Source: Rhodospirillaceae bacterium (GTDB lineage Bacteria > Pseudomonadota > Alphaproteobacteria > Rhodospirillales > Rhodospirillaceae). Taken from it: a stretch of 15,432 bases of DNA. Positions 14,977 through 15,432 of this stretch are shown here, piece after piece. The position numbers and the translations under genes are program-made. The stretch's first letter is position 1, and the number at the start of each line of letters is the position of its first letter. The stretch lies in NCBI GenBank assembly GCA_002691085.1, contig NZGX01000061.1, positions 1 through 15,432 on the forward strand, given 5' to 3'. The notes beneath the pieces are model-generated. The model was given only the letters and a program-made list of their open reading frames with translations, was not told the DNA's origin and made no database searches.

Positions 14977-15432
14977 ATGAATTCAAATAACAATCCACAA
15001 AGCCTAAACGAGGCTATAAAGTTCAGCCGAACTCATCATGAATTTGAAGATGATGTTCTTACGGATGATGCACTCAAATTCCTTACATGTCTTCACGAAA
15101 ACTTTGACCTTGAAAGAGAAGATCTTATTAGACATAGGCAAGTCGTCCAAAATAAATTGGATGATGGATGGAATCCTTCTTTTTTAAATGAAACTTTAGA
15201 GATTAGAGAGTCTAATTGGAAAGCAGCTAACCCGCCTTCAGCCTTAGTTGATAGAAGAGTCGAAATTACAGGACCAGTAGACCGGAAAATGATTATCAAT
15301 GGTATGAATTCAGGTGCAAATGTTTTCATGGCAGATTTTGAGGATTCATGTTCACCGACATGGGACAATATAATATCAGGCCAAAAAAATTTATTTGATG
15401 CAGTTTCTGGTTCTATTAGCTTAAAAGATAAG
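14977..15432 (+). CDS. aceB: Malate synthase A, partial (N-terminal 152 codons; runs off right edge)
   Basis: The frame opens at ATG 14977 and stays open to the window end. It covers about 152 of the roughly 530 residues usual for the A form. The enzyme condenses glyoxylate with acetyl-CoA to malate, the second step of the glyoxylate shunt. SALVDRRVEITGPVDRKMII (88-107), then NGMNSGANVFMADFEDSCSP (108-127) and TWDNIISGQKNLFDAV (128-143), are highly characteristic of malate synthase A. Its catalytic Arg and Asp lie mostly beyond the edge. An in-frame TAG at 14959-14961 excludes a longer N-terminus. No clear Shine-Dalgarno precedes the ATG. The divergent AGXT-like gene uses the same substrate, which suits joint glyoxylate handling. 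Whether isocitrate lyase is nearby cannot be seen. Confidence 0.95.
   Translation, partial: MNSNNNPQSLNEAIKFSRTHHEFEDDVLTDDALKFLTCLHENFDLEREDLIRHRQVVQNKLDDGWNPSFLNETLEIRESNWKAANPPSALVDRRVEITGPVDRKMIINGMNSGANVFMADFEDSCSPTWDNIISGQKNLFDAVSGSISLKDK

Noticed and set aside
15093..15368. A 91-codon minus-strand open frame at the right end
   Set aside because: It is the antisense of malate synthase A, whose plus-strand translation is unmistakable.

Overview
The window is AT-rich (most genes look like roughly 25-38% GC on hand-counted lines), with short intergenic gaps and weak or absent Shine-Dalgarno sequences before many genes. The gene set is chromosomal and metabolic: malate synthase A, an AGXT-like aminotransferase, a Baeyer-Villiger-type monooxygenase, a class III nucleotide cyclase and paired GT4 glycosyltransferases. 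This suggests a low-GC, probably marine, Gram-negative proteobacterium. An alphaproteobacterium is my best guess, from remembered family resemblance and not from a marker gene. There is no rRNA, tRNA, CRISPR array, transposase or phage gene.

Layout. (1) 1-5194 looks like part of a surface-polysaccharide or nucleotide-sugar locus. A leftward operon encodes a DAO-type FAD oxidoreductase (1660-3042), an extended SDR sugar epimerase/dehydratase (650-1627) and an uncharacterised protein running off the left edge (1-646). A rightward pair encodes a class I SAM methyltransferase (3344-4051) and a DegT/DnrJ/EryC1/StrS sugar aminotransferase (4100-5194). The ~300-bp divergent region between them holds two identical 13-bp repeats 33 bp apart. 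(2) 5263-6989 holds two convergent genes of visibly higher GC, both with predicted signal peptides: a methyltransferase with a TTG start, and an alpha/beta-hydrolase-fold protein with His where the nucleophile should be. (3) 7254-9747 is a tight rightward pair: an adenylate-type cyclase fused to a TolB-like domain, then a Baeyer-Villiger-type flavin monooxygenase. (4) 9914-13460 is a leftward cassette of GT4 glycosyltransferase, polytopic membrane protein and second GT4 glycosyltransferase, probably for a glycolipid or lipid-linked glycan. (5) 13649-15432 has an AGXT-like aminotransferase and, divergent from it, the start of malate synthase A. Both use glyoxylate.

How the genes fit together. 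The left locus has the enzyme types for making and decorating an amino sugar: SDR, PLP aminotransferase and methyltransferase. The FAD oxidase and the unknown edge protein are the parts whose role is unclear. The GT4-membrane-GT4 cassette is a second, separate envelope locus. The right end is a glyoxylate node, splitting it between glycine (aminotransferase) and malate (malate synthase). No defence or mobile system was found. The most unusual items are the non-canonical hydrolase, the exported methyltransferase, the cyclase-monooxygenase pair and the oxidase-containing sugar locus.
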